Shown piece by piece: positions 1-12,700 of a DNA stretch of 64,000 bases. The stretch is from Nectonema munidae. Its lineage: Eukaryota > Nematomorpha > Nectonematoida > Nectonematidae. The notes below the pieces were generated by a model. It was not told the origin of the DNA, ran no database searches, and was given only the letters and a program-made list of their open reading frames with translations. Numbering within the stretch: the first letter of the stretch is position 1; every line of letters starts with the position of its first letter. The stretch lies in contig JAUIRK010000925.1 of assembly GCA_030549495.1 (NCBI GenBank), positions 62,001 to 126,000 on the forward strand, written 5' to 3'. The position numbers and the translations under genes are program-made.

Positions 1-758
1 ATAATTTTCAACCGACAAAGCTTTGAAAGAATAAATTTGTCTTCAATTAGTGCTTTCTTCTTTCATGGTTATTCTGATTGCGTCATCAAATGGGCATTTA
101 CGCGTGTATTGTAACTTTTTCTAATTGTGAATATATACTTTATTTTTAATTAGTACAACTGAAAACGCATTATGATTTAAAATAGAAGAAAATTATGACT
201 TCAATTAGCAATTTGTTTTAGTCGTTGCCAATTAGTATTATTATTGTTATTTGACTAATAACAGATATATAATTCGTGTTAATGTTTAATTTTATTTATT
301 CTTTTCCAATTATGCTTTATCAGTGTAATAGTCATTCACGTGGAAATGCTTTGAAAAGTGCTTGTTTTCTGTGTCGAACAAAACTTTAACTTCTCTCTCT
401 CTAGCTTCAATAGCCGCGATAACACAATATTCGTTGAGCGAACTTTGAAAGAGGTAGCTAGCATTTTGAGTGAATTTGCACCAATCAAGTATATCATGAT
501 TGTCCCCGCATTTGGTATTGCTATTAGACGCTTTTTGAAGCGTGGGCGAATCTCCCTCAATACGACGAAAATGGAAAAAAAAATTTCTAATCACAAATCT
601 CTGATTGGGTGATGAAGCCTTTTTATTGTAAAATGAAATCTGCTAAAATACATTTTCATAAAGAATTTATTGAACATAAATGGAATGAAAAATACAAATT
701 AAAGCTTAAAATTTCTCAATTTTATTACTTCATAGTGGGGGGGGGTTAATTTTTAAAA
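1..758. other. AT-rich intergenic stretch, no recognised gene
   Basis: No exon with good splice signals is seen. Between about 310 and 612 the sequence is open on both strands (94 codons on minus, 84 on plus) and slightly richer in GC than its surroundings. Neither translation resembles a family I know, so this could be an old exon or transposon scrap or chance. The rest is low-complexity AT DNA. Confidence 0.5.
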
Positions 759-1123
759 TACAGTCAAACCTGTATTAAACGACCATTCAAGGTAAGACCT
801 AATTTTGGTCGCATTAGACAGGTGGTCGTTAAAAACAGTGAAAATATTTCAAAATATTGACTTCAATAAATTGTAAACCAAAATGTCGTAGAAGATTGAA
901 TCACAATTATAAAAGTTAAAATTAATTTATTTAAACTTTAAAATAATCAGTTATCCTTTTTTGTTGTAAGGTTTTTGCTGACATTTTGTCAACCTCAGAA
1001 CTTGTTTTCACCATTTATTCCAGAGCTTTTCCTAAGCCATGATGAAGAGCAAACTTTTTTAGTTTATCGGCAATTTCTATTGCTTCTTTTAAAGAGTATG
1101 TGCCACTTTCTTCTGCTTCTTCA

Positions 1124-2580
1124 TCACTTTCCAAAGAACCTCTTCTTTTCTCTTTCGATCTCTTTCAATGCTTCTTTTCCGGGTAAGTCAAAGACGCTAT
1201 TCTTAACATCGCATGTGTACAAGTCTTTATCAATATTTGCAACAGCTTCATACTCAGCCCCGAAAACATCTCTACTTAAATTTTTAACTGCAGTAGGTAT
1301 TTCTTCTTCAATCTCAGGTTTCCACACAGAAATGTTTTCTTTGCGAAATCCGGCCTTTATGAAGCATTTCTTGATTGTGCTTTCTTCAACTTCTTCCCAT
1401 GCTGCAATACACAATAAAAATACATCCAATATTTGTGTTGATTTTAAGGACTGACTTGCATTAATACATCTTGATTCATCTCTGTCCATTTGTCTGACTA
1501 TATGGAAAAGCTATAGAAAAATTAGCGAATTAAAAAAACATTTACTTGTCGTTTTCTAAACTTCAACTTCATTGCTTCAATTATCCCTTGAATTTTAACT
1601 TTACTGAGCTTAAGATTGGGATGACAAGGGGCATTATCAATGAATAGAAGGACGTTCCTTTTTCCAACTTTCATTTTCCTATAAATATTTTGTAGCGAGT
1701 CTTCAAAAATCTCATCAGTCATCCAAGCTTTTCTATTAACCCATTTAAGACCAAGCAAAGCAGACGATATCTAAAAAAAGCAGACGATTTATATTCAAAG
1801 TCATTGAAAAAAGCAGACGAAGATGAAATTACTTATGTTACTAAATAGGAACATTGGGCGTAAATGGGTTAAACTAGTACTCCACTGTTAAAGAGCTCAA
1901 CTTCACTTTTGAAAAACATCAAGGAAACTTTGATTTTTGCAAACACTAAAGGTTTTATTTTTTCTCCAGTTATACTGGCACAACGTGCTATTGTTATTCT
2001 TCCCTTTAATCGTTTTCCACATGGACATCCTTCACATAAAAACTATCACAAATTTTACAAATCAACAATTCGAAACTTTTTCACCTTTCAAATAAAAGTT
2101 TTTTTTGTTGTGTCTTTGAAAAAAAGCCCAGTTTTGTCTAAATTAAAAATGTATTTCTACTTATAGCATTCACAAATTTTCTCAAGTTTCAATTTCCATT
2201 CTTCAACGGTTGATTGGCAAATATATGCTCTTTTGCCTGTCATGTTACCAAAAACAATCTTGTTTCTACGAATAAAGCTCCCCAGCCAACCATTTGAAGC
2301 TTTAAAATTCGATTTTCCAAGTTCTTCAGCAAAGCTTTAGTTTTGAGAATTGGTCCACTGACTGGAAGGCCTCTAGCCAAAGCGTCAATAAACCCCCTGT
2401 ATGTTAGAGTGTTTATCTCTTCATTACCTGTGAGATAGTTTTTTCTTTTGAATTTGGATTTGAGTTTTACCTACACCCATCTCAGTAGCTATTTTATATA
2501 CTGCTCTGCCACTAATAAAATAAAAGTTTAATTACATCGTACTTTTGTTGAAGAGCAAGTGATGTTCTTTTTTCGACATA
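1124..2580 (-). pseudogene. Broken Tigger/pogo transposase
   Basis: Reading on the minus strand from about 2580 down: a CENP-B-type helix-turn-helix stretch near 2340-2160 (residues like GWLGSFIRRNKIVFGNMTGK), then the DDE core at 1758-1522 with WMTDEIFED and LLFIDNAPCHPN (the second catalytic Asp is in FIDN), then a C-terminal piece at 1489-1124 with WEEVEESTIKKCFIKAGF. These are hallmark strings of Tigger-type transposases. The pieces lie in different frames and the DDE part is split by a MITE at 1740-1868. The N-terminus is poorly preserved. Not functional. Confidence 0.8.
1740..1868 (+). mobile_element. TTAA-type MITE, copy 1 (inside Tigger)
   Basis: Begins CCCATTTAAG and ends TAAATGGG, flanked on both sides by TTAA (1736-1739, 1869-1872), the target duplication of piggyBac elements. 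The core holds three spaced copies of GCAGACGA. It interrupts the Tigger transposase, so it is the younger insertion. Confidence 0.8.
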
Positions 2581-2689
2581 TTACCTACTATGTAAACATG
2601 ATCTAACAATTATATTGAAATTTGTAACCAATAAACTTACGTAAAAAACAACAAGAACAAAAGATATGAAAAATGGCTGATGTAAGTCT

Positions 2690-3269
2690 GTGTCGCTAAA
2701 TACAGGGTGAAAACAGTTCAATTTTCATCGGGAGGAAAAACTATGGCGGCCCAACAATGGGTCGCTTAATACAGGGGGTCGCTAAGGTTTACTAAGAATT
2801 TTATTTCATACTCTTGTAATGAGATGAACACTACACATCATTGGAATGATTTATTACAATGTTTATCAATATCATGTGTATAGAACAATTATACTAGCCA
2901 TGCTGTGAGAGTTACACTTTTTATTTTTTGAGCAGTCGCTATTAGTGTATGTACAGTACAGTGCTGTAAGCTCTGTGCTGGTATGAAAAAATGATAATGA
3001 GAGAAATTATAAGAACAATCGTTCATTACAACAGTGCAAACAAATAAAAACATTTGTGAAAAAATAAGTTATAATATTCAACAAAAAATAGTCGCTTAAA
3101 TCAGTACTTAGAGATAAATTTCATTCAAAAACATGGTCGTAGGTCGCGTTAGACAGTGTGTCGTTAAATACAGGATGAAAACAGTCAAATTTTCATTGGG
3201 AGGAAAAAAAAAGGTCGTTATGGGCAGGGAGTCGTTTAATACAGGGGGTCGCTAAGGCAGGTTTGACTG
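2690..3269. repeat. Duplicated right-end sequence of the Tigger element
   Basis: The phrase TAAATACAGG followed by GAAAACAGT, ATTTTCAT and GGGAGGAAAAA, then TACAGGGGGTCGCTAAGG, occurs at about 2697-2795 and again at about 3165-3258. Only the second copy carries the inverted terminal repeat. Between them is unrelated AT-rich DNA of about 370 bases. Either the end was duplicated or two related elements are superimposed. Confidence 0.6.
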
Positions 3270-3373
3270 TATATGGACAGGTTGGGAAACTCTGAAGTAC
3301 ATTAAGGGGTAAGCATGCTCAATTTGTGTGTAAGAAGAGCGAATATGGATATTTGGAAAATGTCTTGCGCGAG

Positions 3374-3702
3374 TTATGGACGCAACTTGTGATGGGAAAA
3401 ATTGTGGAGAGTGGATAGTAAAATAATAGAGACGAAGTTACTTGCAAATTGCTTGAAGCCAGGCAAGACTTTGTTACCCTCAACACTTTCTCTTTGGGAG
3501 TAGGGTGTTGGGAATACTTTTTCTATGTACGTTAGATTGGAAGGAAGTGGAGCATAAGGAGAGGTGATTAAGTCTTGGTGAAAGTCGCTTCCATTTTTAG
3601 ATTCCCTGAATGGAGGCAGAACTTGTAGGGGCTGCAGTATTGCTAGAGTTGGAAAGTTTGCCAACGCTTCACAATTAACGTATTCAGCTGCACTTGGCTC
3701 GT
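3374..3702 (-). CDS. Pax2/5/8: Probable last coding exon of Pax2/5/8
   Basis: A classic acceptor (TTTTTCATCTGTCCCCATTCAG) precedes ACGAGCCAAG, and G+AC completes Asp in phase. The peptide holds [20 protein letters not shown] and [17 protein letters not shown], rich in Pro, Tyr and Ser like Pax C-terminal domains, then runs to TAA at 3376-3374. A possible internal donor (GTTGAGG/GTAACA, near 3490) means the last 35 or so residues may be intronic instead. The Tigger element starts about 100 bases beyond the stop. Confidence 0.55.
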
Positions 3703-6700
3703 CTGAATGGGGACAGATGAAAAATATTTAGGAAGACACAAATCCAAAAGATTTTAAGTCATTTGATCACAGGGGATTTTAAAAAGACACAGAAACAATT
3801 TTACCCCATTTTATACCATAAAAAGCGGACGACATTAACCCGTTATCGACCAGAATAATCAGACGATATCTAATGTAAAGCAGAAGAGTTGTATTAAAAA
3901 ACACTAATAAACGCAGACGATTTTATTTTTGTAAAGTTGACTGTGGTCGATAACCGGTTGATTAATTTTATATAAAACTACCTCATACATGAATATATAG
4001 AATAAATACACTCCAGGTGTGTGCAGTATCTTTTAATGCTCACCTTATTCCATGGTCCAACTTAGAGCCAATCTTCTTTGAAAATGGAAAGACAAATGGG
4101 TACAACCTACATTCTAATTCATAGTTACATCACTCTAAATCTCATATCACATCACACATATATACAACAGATACTTTCATATATTCTCATCCTAATAATG
4201 TATACATCTCTCCTGGTCCAATCAAAGCGGCTTGATCCCTAATGGTATGGTGATTACGAGGGACATCTCAGTAAAAAACAACAGAAATGTTTCTTTGCAA
4301 GCAAAATTCAATAAAATTAAAAGTAGAGTATGGAAACAAGGGTAAATCAAAACAAAAATGAAATCATCATTTTCTGAAACTTTTTTTCATCATTTTCTGA
4401 ATTTAAATTGGGCAAATTTAAAAACGGAAAACATTAGGCTTCTACAACAAGGTAAATCGATCTACGACACCCTAAACTCACTAGCATTGGGATTAGCGGC
4501 TAGAGTAAACGGCAATATTTTAGAACAATTAAGAGGTTTTCATTTGAAGAAAATGTGAGGTGATTCAGTTCTGACACTTGGTTTTTTATCTGGAACTCTA
4601 TGGACTTTAAACGTGATTTGTGGGATAAGCTATGATACCGTATTTGTTTTTAGTGTTGGCGTATTCACTTTCATGAGTTGAATCGAGACTGTTGTTGCTT
4701 GGGTGTGGAGTGGAGATGTTTGAGTAGATTGGGAAAGGATTAACGAGTAAGGCGGAGGAAATTTGGGTGGAGATGTATTGTGTCGGAATCAAAACATTCA
4801 TGCGCACTTCGTGTTGTCTTTCCGGCGGACATCTTTCTTCACCCTTGGCTGCGTTTCCGTAGGAATTTTCGTCAGTGCTTGTGCTTGTGGGTATGGCGAC
4901 TAGAGAACCTAAAAAAATTACGAAACTTTAGTCTTGGAATCCGTATTCCCATGATTCCCACATGGAATGAATGAAACTTCTCTCAAGACGTTTGCATGCG
5001 AATTTAGAGTGCTCTGAATATTCCGGCTCTGAAAATTCCCTACAAAAAATCTACCGACAAATAATGATAAAAAAGTGAAGATAAAATATCCAAATATGAT
5101 ATTTCTGTTTTGAAAAGATATAAACAGGGAAGTCGGATTCTTGGGTCCAACACAAAAACCATTAAAATTTTCATATGAGCCCATATTTTGGATAAATGTG
5201 GGTCTAATCTCTTTAATGTGGATTAAAAATTAATACTGTGGATCTATTCTCTCTGTCTATGTATTTTTGTATAAATAATGTTTCTGAATGTAGGACTTTA
5301 TTATCCTCACAACGTATTTCTTAAGTTTTAACTAGAATATTTAAAAAAACTGCAATCTTTTTCAAGGCATCACAATCTTTGAAAGTTGAACTATCAAAAG
5401 TTCTTCTTTTGAAACAGACCGAATTTTAGATTTTTTTTGCGCTGACTGTATTGCATCCAAGGAAGGAATATTCTTCCAAAATTGTACAGATGATAAGAAC
5501 AACAAAAATGGCAATCAAACCATAAGGCAAATCGTTCTAAATGCTTTAAAACTATTCCATCAACTGAAGCAAAATAAGGTTTTACTGAAAAGTTCAAGGA
5601 TTGAAAGAAGAAAACAAAACTTTTCAAATACGTATTAGGAGAAATGATGCTCTCAGGGCAATTAACTTTAAAATTACCTCGTTCAATATAAGTGAGTTTT
5701 TAAAAAAGATTTAAAATAGTCCTAGTTTAAACCTAGCAGGAATTAATTTTTTGACGCATGCTAGATTTAACAAAGATAAAAGGAATAATGCATGTCCAGA
5801 AAATATACCAAGCCGAAACTTATGATCTGTTCTCATATTCTTGCGTGGAAGTTCTCATTTCGTTAGTCAGGTAAACTAAAATGTTCAATTTAAGTGCAAA
5901 AAGTGTTTCCCACCAAAAATATCAGGTTGGCCTTTCCATGAATTTACTGTATAGAACTTTAATTTCGCTATAACAAAATTTCAGTAAGTTTCTCTTTTAG
6001 ATTTTCTAAAAAAATCTTTTTTTTCTTGTTAGATTTTTTTTGTTCAAAAACAAATTTACGCGAATAAAATTTAAAAATTGTAAAGTAAGAAATTTTCCCG
6101 AACTTAAATTCCGCAAACTTAGTTTTCAGAGTTTCAAGTTTTTTATATGAATGTTAATCAAAGTTTTTATGACATTTAAAATCTTTCGTATAAAAAAAAT
6201 CGTTTTTTTTACTTGATGAGCATTTAATATCGGAATTACAGTGATTTTAAACTATAAAACTTTTTTTTCTGTAATTCTTTTACATTTTGTTGCACCCCTG
6301 AAGTTATAGCAGCATACCTGCAAAAAAAGTAAAATTGAAGCTGGGATATCAAATCTATATATGAAAAAAGTTAAAAGTATTTATTTAATCATGACTCAAT
6401 GAATTTAGAATTCATCTTTCAAGAAAAACTTGATAAACACCCAATCTGAAAGGGTTTTATCAAGAAGTTCATTTCTTATTCTCGATTTGAGATACCTCCT
6501 CCGTGGAGGTACTCTTTATGAAGGCGTTGCCTTTATTCTTTCTATTGCCATATAAATCTATTCTAAATTCTCTAGGCTTTTCTTTACACATTCTAAATTC
6601 TTGTTCAAATAAGGTAAAGGTAGAATTTTAATGTATTGAAAGATAATCACCTTCATTATAATTTTGTTAAATTTCTAAGTAATTTTGAATTATAGCTCAA

Positions 6701-9700
6701 ATAAAGAGTTTAAAACTTTCTTAATTTATTGCTTAATAAAAAGTTTATTAACTTTTAATGGTTTGCCTACATTTAGTCTGTAGATTGGATACACATTTTT
6801 TTGTAAATATATTTACTTTTCTCTCGCTACAACATTCTAAAATTACTTCAAGCTCTTCCTTAAAATTCTCTGCAGATTCGGTTTTACAATAAAAAAGGTT
6901 TATCACCAATTCTTTTCGGCTCAAACAAATCCATTATGAACAATAAATGATCTTTCCGATTTATGTTAGAAAAAAATTGACTTTGATTGGAATTCTGACT
7001 AGATTAAATTTGTATGTAAAAAGTAAGTTTTTAAAAAAATATTTGAATTTTATACAATGTTGAAATGTTTGCTAAACAATTGCCCCTTCCCCCCTAAATT
7101 CCATTTTTGTAGCAGAAGTGTTCATTTTGCTGATTATTGAGAAACCGTGTATTCTTCCATTTTAAATTATAATACTCATACTAAAGCTAAGAAATTCATA
7201 GAATATTCTATTCACTTTATTTTTGGAGGACACTACTGGAAAATTCAATTTAACCCATTAAGTACCATAGAAATCAGACGATATTTAAAAAAAAACGCAG
7301 ACGATTTATATTCAAAGTCATTGAAAAAAGCAGACGAAGATGAAATTACTTATGTTCCCAAATGGGAACATTGGGACTTAAAGACGAGAGAGGGCCACAA
7401 GCGGGTGTCCCCATGCGGCAACATGATAGTTGCGCCACTGGCTCAACTTTTTTAGTAAAGCCTTACCATTTGGAAGTCCGAAAATGTGTTCGGGATGAAG
7501 AATGTTTGACGAGATCCACTTTGCTTCGACTGGATTGGATTGACTCACAAAGACTGCATGATGTTGGCCACGGTCTTCACTTCTCACGACTTCTTCACCC
7601 GACTCCTTTTCCCCCTTTTTGTGCTTCACTCCATTTTGCATCAAGTGTTCTTTATTTTTGATTTCCGACTCCAAATGATCTGGAAGGTCATTCATTGTTT
7701 CTTTCATATCGGCTGTCAATATTTTAAAACCGTTTAAGGACGATGGACTTATAAAATTTAAATGATAACCTTCCTATAAATCTTACTCAATCTCTTCACT
7801 GCATAATGTATGATATGAACATTTATAAGTATATGTCAAACGTAAACTGAAAAAGAGGAAATTAAAGCAAAAACCCCATAATGCCAACTTAGATCTACAG
7901 TATTGATTATATATAGATATTTAGCTACATATACATACTGTTTTTAAATCGAACAGTTGATCAAATTTGCATACTAATTAACACGATCATTCTCCACCAA
8001 ATCTGTACCTGGTTTCAATCTTCACTTTTTTCATGTGCTTTCTTTCTTTTCTTTATCCCCTAGATAAGGGATGCTCAAACTTTTTGGCTATATTGGGTCA
8101 AAAAATGTTTTTTTTCTATTACACTATATAACAAAAAAATTTTCAATCTATTTTTGCCACTTTCTTGAGTAAATTGAGTTCACTGAATACTAGTTGTTTT
8201 TTTGTAAGATCGATATTTTTTTCATTTTTGATTAATTCAATTTTTAAGCAAGCTTTCTATTTCCATCTTTTAAGATTATAAAATTTTTTTAATTGTTTCA
8301 GTAATTATATTTAAAATCGGTGAGAGACGCTATTAGCTATAAACTGATTATTTTTGTGTGGAATATACAAAGCAAGCAAAATTCATTTTAAGTGCTAAAA
8401 ATATTGAATCGAATATGAAGGATATTTTTATTTGTAAATCAGAGACCAAAATAAGAAGTCGGTTGCTCGCATAATCTGTGGTTCTTGTAAGCCACCTCTA
8501 CAAGGATAATTAACCACAAAATGAAGATTAATCGGCGATGGGTTAGCAATTTCAGTATGTTCAGCATAGAAGTCTACATCTGATAATGATATTTCGGATC
8601 ATGATAATCTCTGGAACAGATAAAAAGATGCAAGCTTACAACAAAAGTTTCATTTTCCAGTCTAAAAAGAACTTAATGACCTAGTGAATGATGTTAAACT
8701 TACTAAAACAGGATTTGAGTTGTTTGCATCAAAGTGAAAAAATAGATTTTCTTGGCCACAAGTGTAAACAGTTTCAAGTACCCTGCATGTCAGAAAAGAT
8801 TTCCACTTTACAGACTTTTTAAGTCTGCGCAAAGATAAAAGGTTTATTAAAAGAATTAGTCTTAAAGCATCTGCCTCATTAATGTTGTCGTTCATTGATT
8901 CTTCTATAAAAAGCCTCAAGAGTGTTTGTTTTGGTTCACATCAACATATCCATCTATTCCTGTTGGTTACTATGATAAACTTAAAGAAGACTACAATTTT
9001 TCTGTAAAAAATCATACATACTACGTATAGATTAAACATATGCGCTAACTTCAAGATGTTCAGAATCCTAACAGCGTTACAAGGTATAGTAGATATATTA
9101 AGAACGGTATTTATAGTAAAAAGTGAACAGCGAGAAAAGTAATCTTTTCAGGCTGGTGTTCCAAATATGCAAAGTACGGCTCTCTTGTCCCTAGCAAAAA
9201 ATCTTCTCTTCCTCCTCGTCACGTCACATGGAGCATCACCGCATATTAACAATTTATGCAGAAGCAGTTTGAAGTTTTCCCAAACTGTCAAGCAAAAGTA
9301 GCTGTTCGTGTGCTTTGTTAAAATTGTTGTTCAATTTAGAAAAAATTTTTATCTCGCGATTAATTTATTTCAAGATTCGCCCTTGAGACTCAGGATTTTT
9401 ATTTTGTAATTTTTTTTTATAAATATTTAAGACATACAAAAAGTAAGTTGAATTTTTAAATAATAAAAAAGCACTATAATTTATAACATTTATATTTATA
9501 ATAAATAACCATATGTTACATTCGCTATTGCCTATTTGTAATAGGCCGCAAAATTGTATAATATAATAAACTAATTTTCTATTTTTAAGATAAATAGAAT
9601 TAATTTTAAGCAAAAAACTAAATTACTAAAAACATATCTAGGAATGACAATTATTATCAAGCCATAAAATCGAGCGTAGTTTATTTAAAAAGCAGATAGA

Positions 9701-12700
9701 AATCATTCAAATAAACGGATTATGCTTAATTTTATCAAAATCTCGTTTTCAAAAAAGGTTTTAATCTCGTTTTCATTTCAAAAATGAGTTTATTTTAAAG
9801 ATGTATTGTTTAGTAGAGATTTATTTTAAAAACTTTTGTGAAGTAAACCTGTGTTAAATTTAAAAAACAAAAGATACAAAAATACAATATTATAATGTGT
9901 CTAAAATACAATGTTAACTTTTAACTGAGACTTTTGTAACTGCATACTCTTTAATATTTCATCTATATCAGCATCGATGTGTGGATTTTGTATACGTAAA
10001 ATTGATTTTGTTTTGAAACAAGTTGGTCTATATATATTTTTAATATATAAATGATCCAATTTACATATTAAACAATTATTAAAAAAATCATAATCATGAT
10101 TTAATGAAAAAAGAAACATAAATAACCTTGGCTTTTATGGAAAAAAGCAAGATTCAAATTGTTGATGTTTTGCTTGTCACCTTATTGACATATATATGTA
10201 GGGGGCGTGAGTAGGGTTGGTTAGATGCTGGATTCGATAACTCAAGGTCTTGGCTTCGATCCCGCATCAAGCCTACTTTCCTCATAGTTCGATACAAGCG
10301 GCGCAATTGTGCCTTCTCGATGAAAATACCATATGGTCCCTTACCTTTATTGAGGAAAAAAGAAAGGACGTGGAAGTAGGCAGGTGGTATATAATTTTTA
10401 ATTATTATAAATAGGGTTTTTAAAAAATAACAAAATATATTTCCACATTGCTTAGAATGGTGGATGAAGAAGTGGACCACTGTGCTCCGCGGCCGCACGT
10501 TGAGAATGATTGCTCTAGAATTCAACGGTTCTCAAACTGGGGTTCGCGAACCACGAAGGGGGGGGGGGGGGGTAACAACGTGATTTCAAGACGTACTTGA
10601 TGGTTGAAACCAAAATTTTTGGAAACACTTTATTTTCTACTATATTGCCTATAAGTAATAATATACTAGATAAATGAAATTCAAACTAAAAATAAGTTTC
10701 AAAAGAGTTAAAAGCGAAGGTTGATTTTTGAGGGCATAGTGATTAAATCTATGTGATTTCTTTGAAAAGGCAAATTCCCATATAAAATGCTAAGTATAAG
10801 TCAGATTTTATTATCATGCCAATGTAACAAAATATTTCTTTCTGAATACAAATGCCTCTGTTTGAGACATATGGCATAAATATCAAAAAAAAACATTTGT
10901 ATCGAGACATATGTTCTTCACATTTGAAAGTTTTCAACGTTTACATTTTATTTTTCTATAATACCTTAAGTATAGCTTTATTTGAAAAGAGTTTTACATG
11001 AAAATGTCTAAGTGAAACAGATTATTATTATTATTAGTCTTGATACAAGAAAGAGGATAGTCTTCCTTCTAAGTAAAGATCTGAATATCTTGCTAGAAGA
11101 TAAGAAATAATTACAATAGTTTAAGAATCAGTCTTATACCATCCGCCCATCAATGCGATCTGTTCATTGATTCTTTTATAATAAGTCTCAAGACTGATGT
11201 TTTGGATCAGTGAAAAATTATTCTGTTACCGATTACTAGGGCTTCGCATATTTCGATTTATAAACATGGGGCACATATCCAAAAAAAGTTTGGGAACGAT
11301 TGCTCTAGCTAGATTATTACAGTGAAACAACGGCTAGCAATCAATCCCTGCACTCACCCATAATATTGCATTTATTTTGCATGCGTTCTTATATTATATT
11401 TTACAATTCTTTTTTTCGATGTATTCACATGTGGTTTGTCAACTATCTAAATCTCAAAGTCTATGAGTCCGCATTTGTGTGTGCTTGTGCCTGTATGTGT
11501 GTGAGCCAGTGTCGCTAAATATGCGAGTTTCATATCTCTCAAAATGCGATGATCATTTTTTCAAACAATCTACAATTTTTTAAAATTGCACCTATCAAAA
11601 ATTAAATATTTGAAAGAGTTTGAATTATCGGATTTTTCATCATCCTTATTGGATCCTAGGGAAGATAACAATTGTCACGTTCAGGAATGGAAGCCAAACC
11701 AACTGGACCGATATCAAAAGCAGAAAAGAAAGCTGGAAGGCATACTGGAAGAGGAGGTAGGACTATGATCGCTGTGCAAGCCTGCGAAGGATAAACCCAG
11801 AATACCATTTATGCTGTAAGTTCCGTTGCTGTTAAGATTTTTCAAGGCGTAGTTTCTCTCGTTCAAACTCTTCTTCTGGTGATTCTTCTTTGTCGAATTC
11901 AAGAGTCTGTTTTGCGAGATGGGACTTTCCTTTAGAGCGTAAATCTCGTTTTTTTGCCCATCAGAGTTTGACATCTCCGAATCCAAAGAACACCCGTTTT
12001 CTTGTCGTTGACGTCTAATCTTTTCTGAAGCTTTGTTTCTAACAATCCTGAATAGGGAAATTAAATAAGGCTTCAAATTAGGTAATAAATTTAGAGATCT
12101 TGAATAGAGTTATCGATCAGCAGTGCTACCTAGACACATGTTATTTTAGTAGCCAACCCAGAATAATCCAACAAAACTATACTTTTTAGATTTTATTAAA
12201 AAAAGTTTTTAACGTAAAAATTACTTTATATTTTTAACTGTTTATAATGTGAACTCCATTTCTAGCAAAATGCTGTAATAAAAATGCAAGAAAAAAAGCT
12301 TCTTTATTCGTATAAGTTGAAAAAATGAGTTCTAATTTATGGTTTCATAACAAGGAAGAACCAACCAAGATCCTTTAATTTTAAAAGGATACCGATTACA
12401 CTAAAAGGGAGTTTATAAAAGGTCTGTCCTTAATTTTTCGATGATGATTAGAAAAACTTCAGGTAAATTTAAATTTTGAAATTTCCCTTGATCATATCTG
12501 TGAAATGATTCGCAGAGAATTGAGCTAAAACAATTAACCTAACAATAATTGATCAAATATGCCTAACTAACAAACTAGTTAAATAAATGATTAATTAATG
12601 CAAATAAATTAAGAGCAATTTTGAGTTTAAGAAATTTTAATAGTAAATGAAAATATTGGCAAGAAAAGAAAAAAAAAGATTTTTTAATATTTTTATTTTC

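Larger units (their letters stand above)
761..3269 (-). mobile_element. pogo/Tigger-type DNA transposon, decayed, about 2.5 kb
   Basis: The left end reads CAGTCAAACCTG and the right end CAGGTTTGACTG, perfect inverted copies, each flanked by TA (759-760 and 3270-3271), as expected of the Tc1/mariner superfamily. The minus strand carries transposase pieces with a CENP-B-type DNA-binding part and a DDE part typical of Tigger/pogo. The reading frame is broken by stops and frame changes, so it is not active. A 129-bp TTAA-type MITE sits inside the DDE region. The terminal sequence near the right end is present twice (about 2690-2795 and 3150-3269), so the right side may be a composite of two insertions. 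The element lies about 100 bases downstream of the Pax2/5/8 stop codon, probably in or just past its 3' UTR. Confidence 0.85.

Noticed and set aside
10203-10275. Functional tRNA gene
   Set aside because: B box is present but no proper cloverleaf, and the same unit recurs with a longer non-tRNA body: a SINE.
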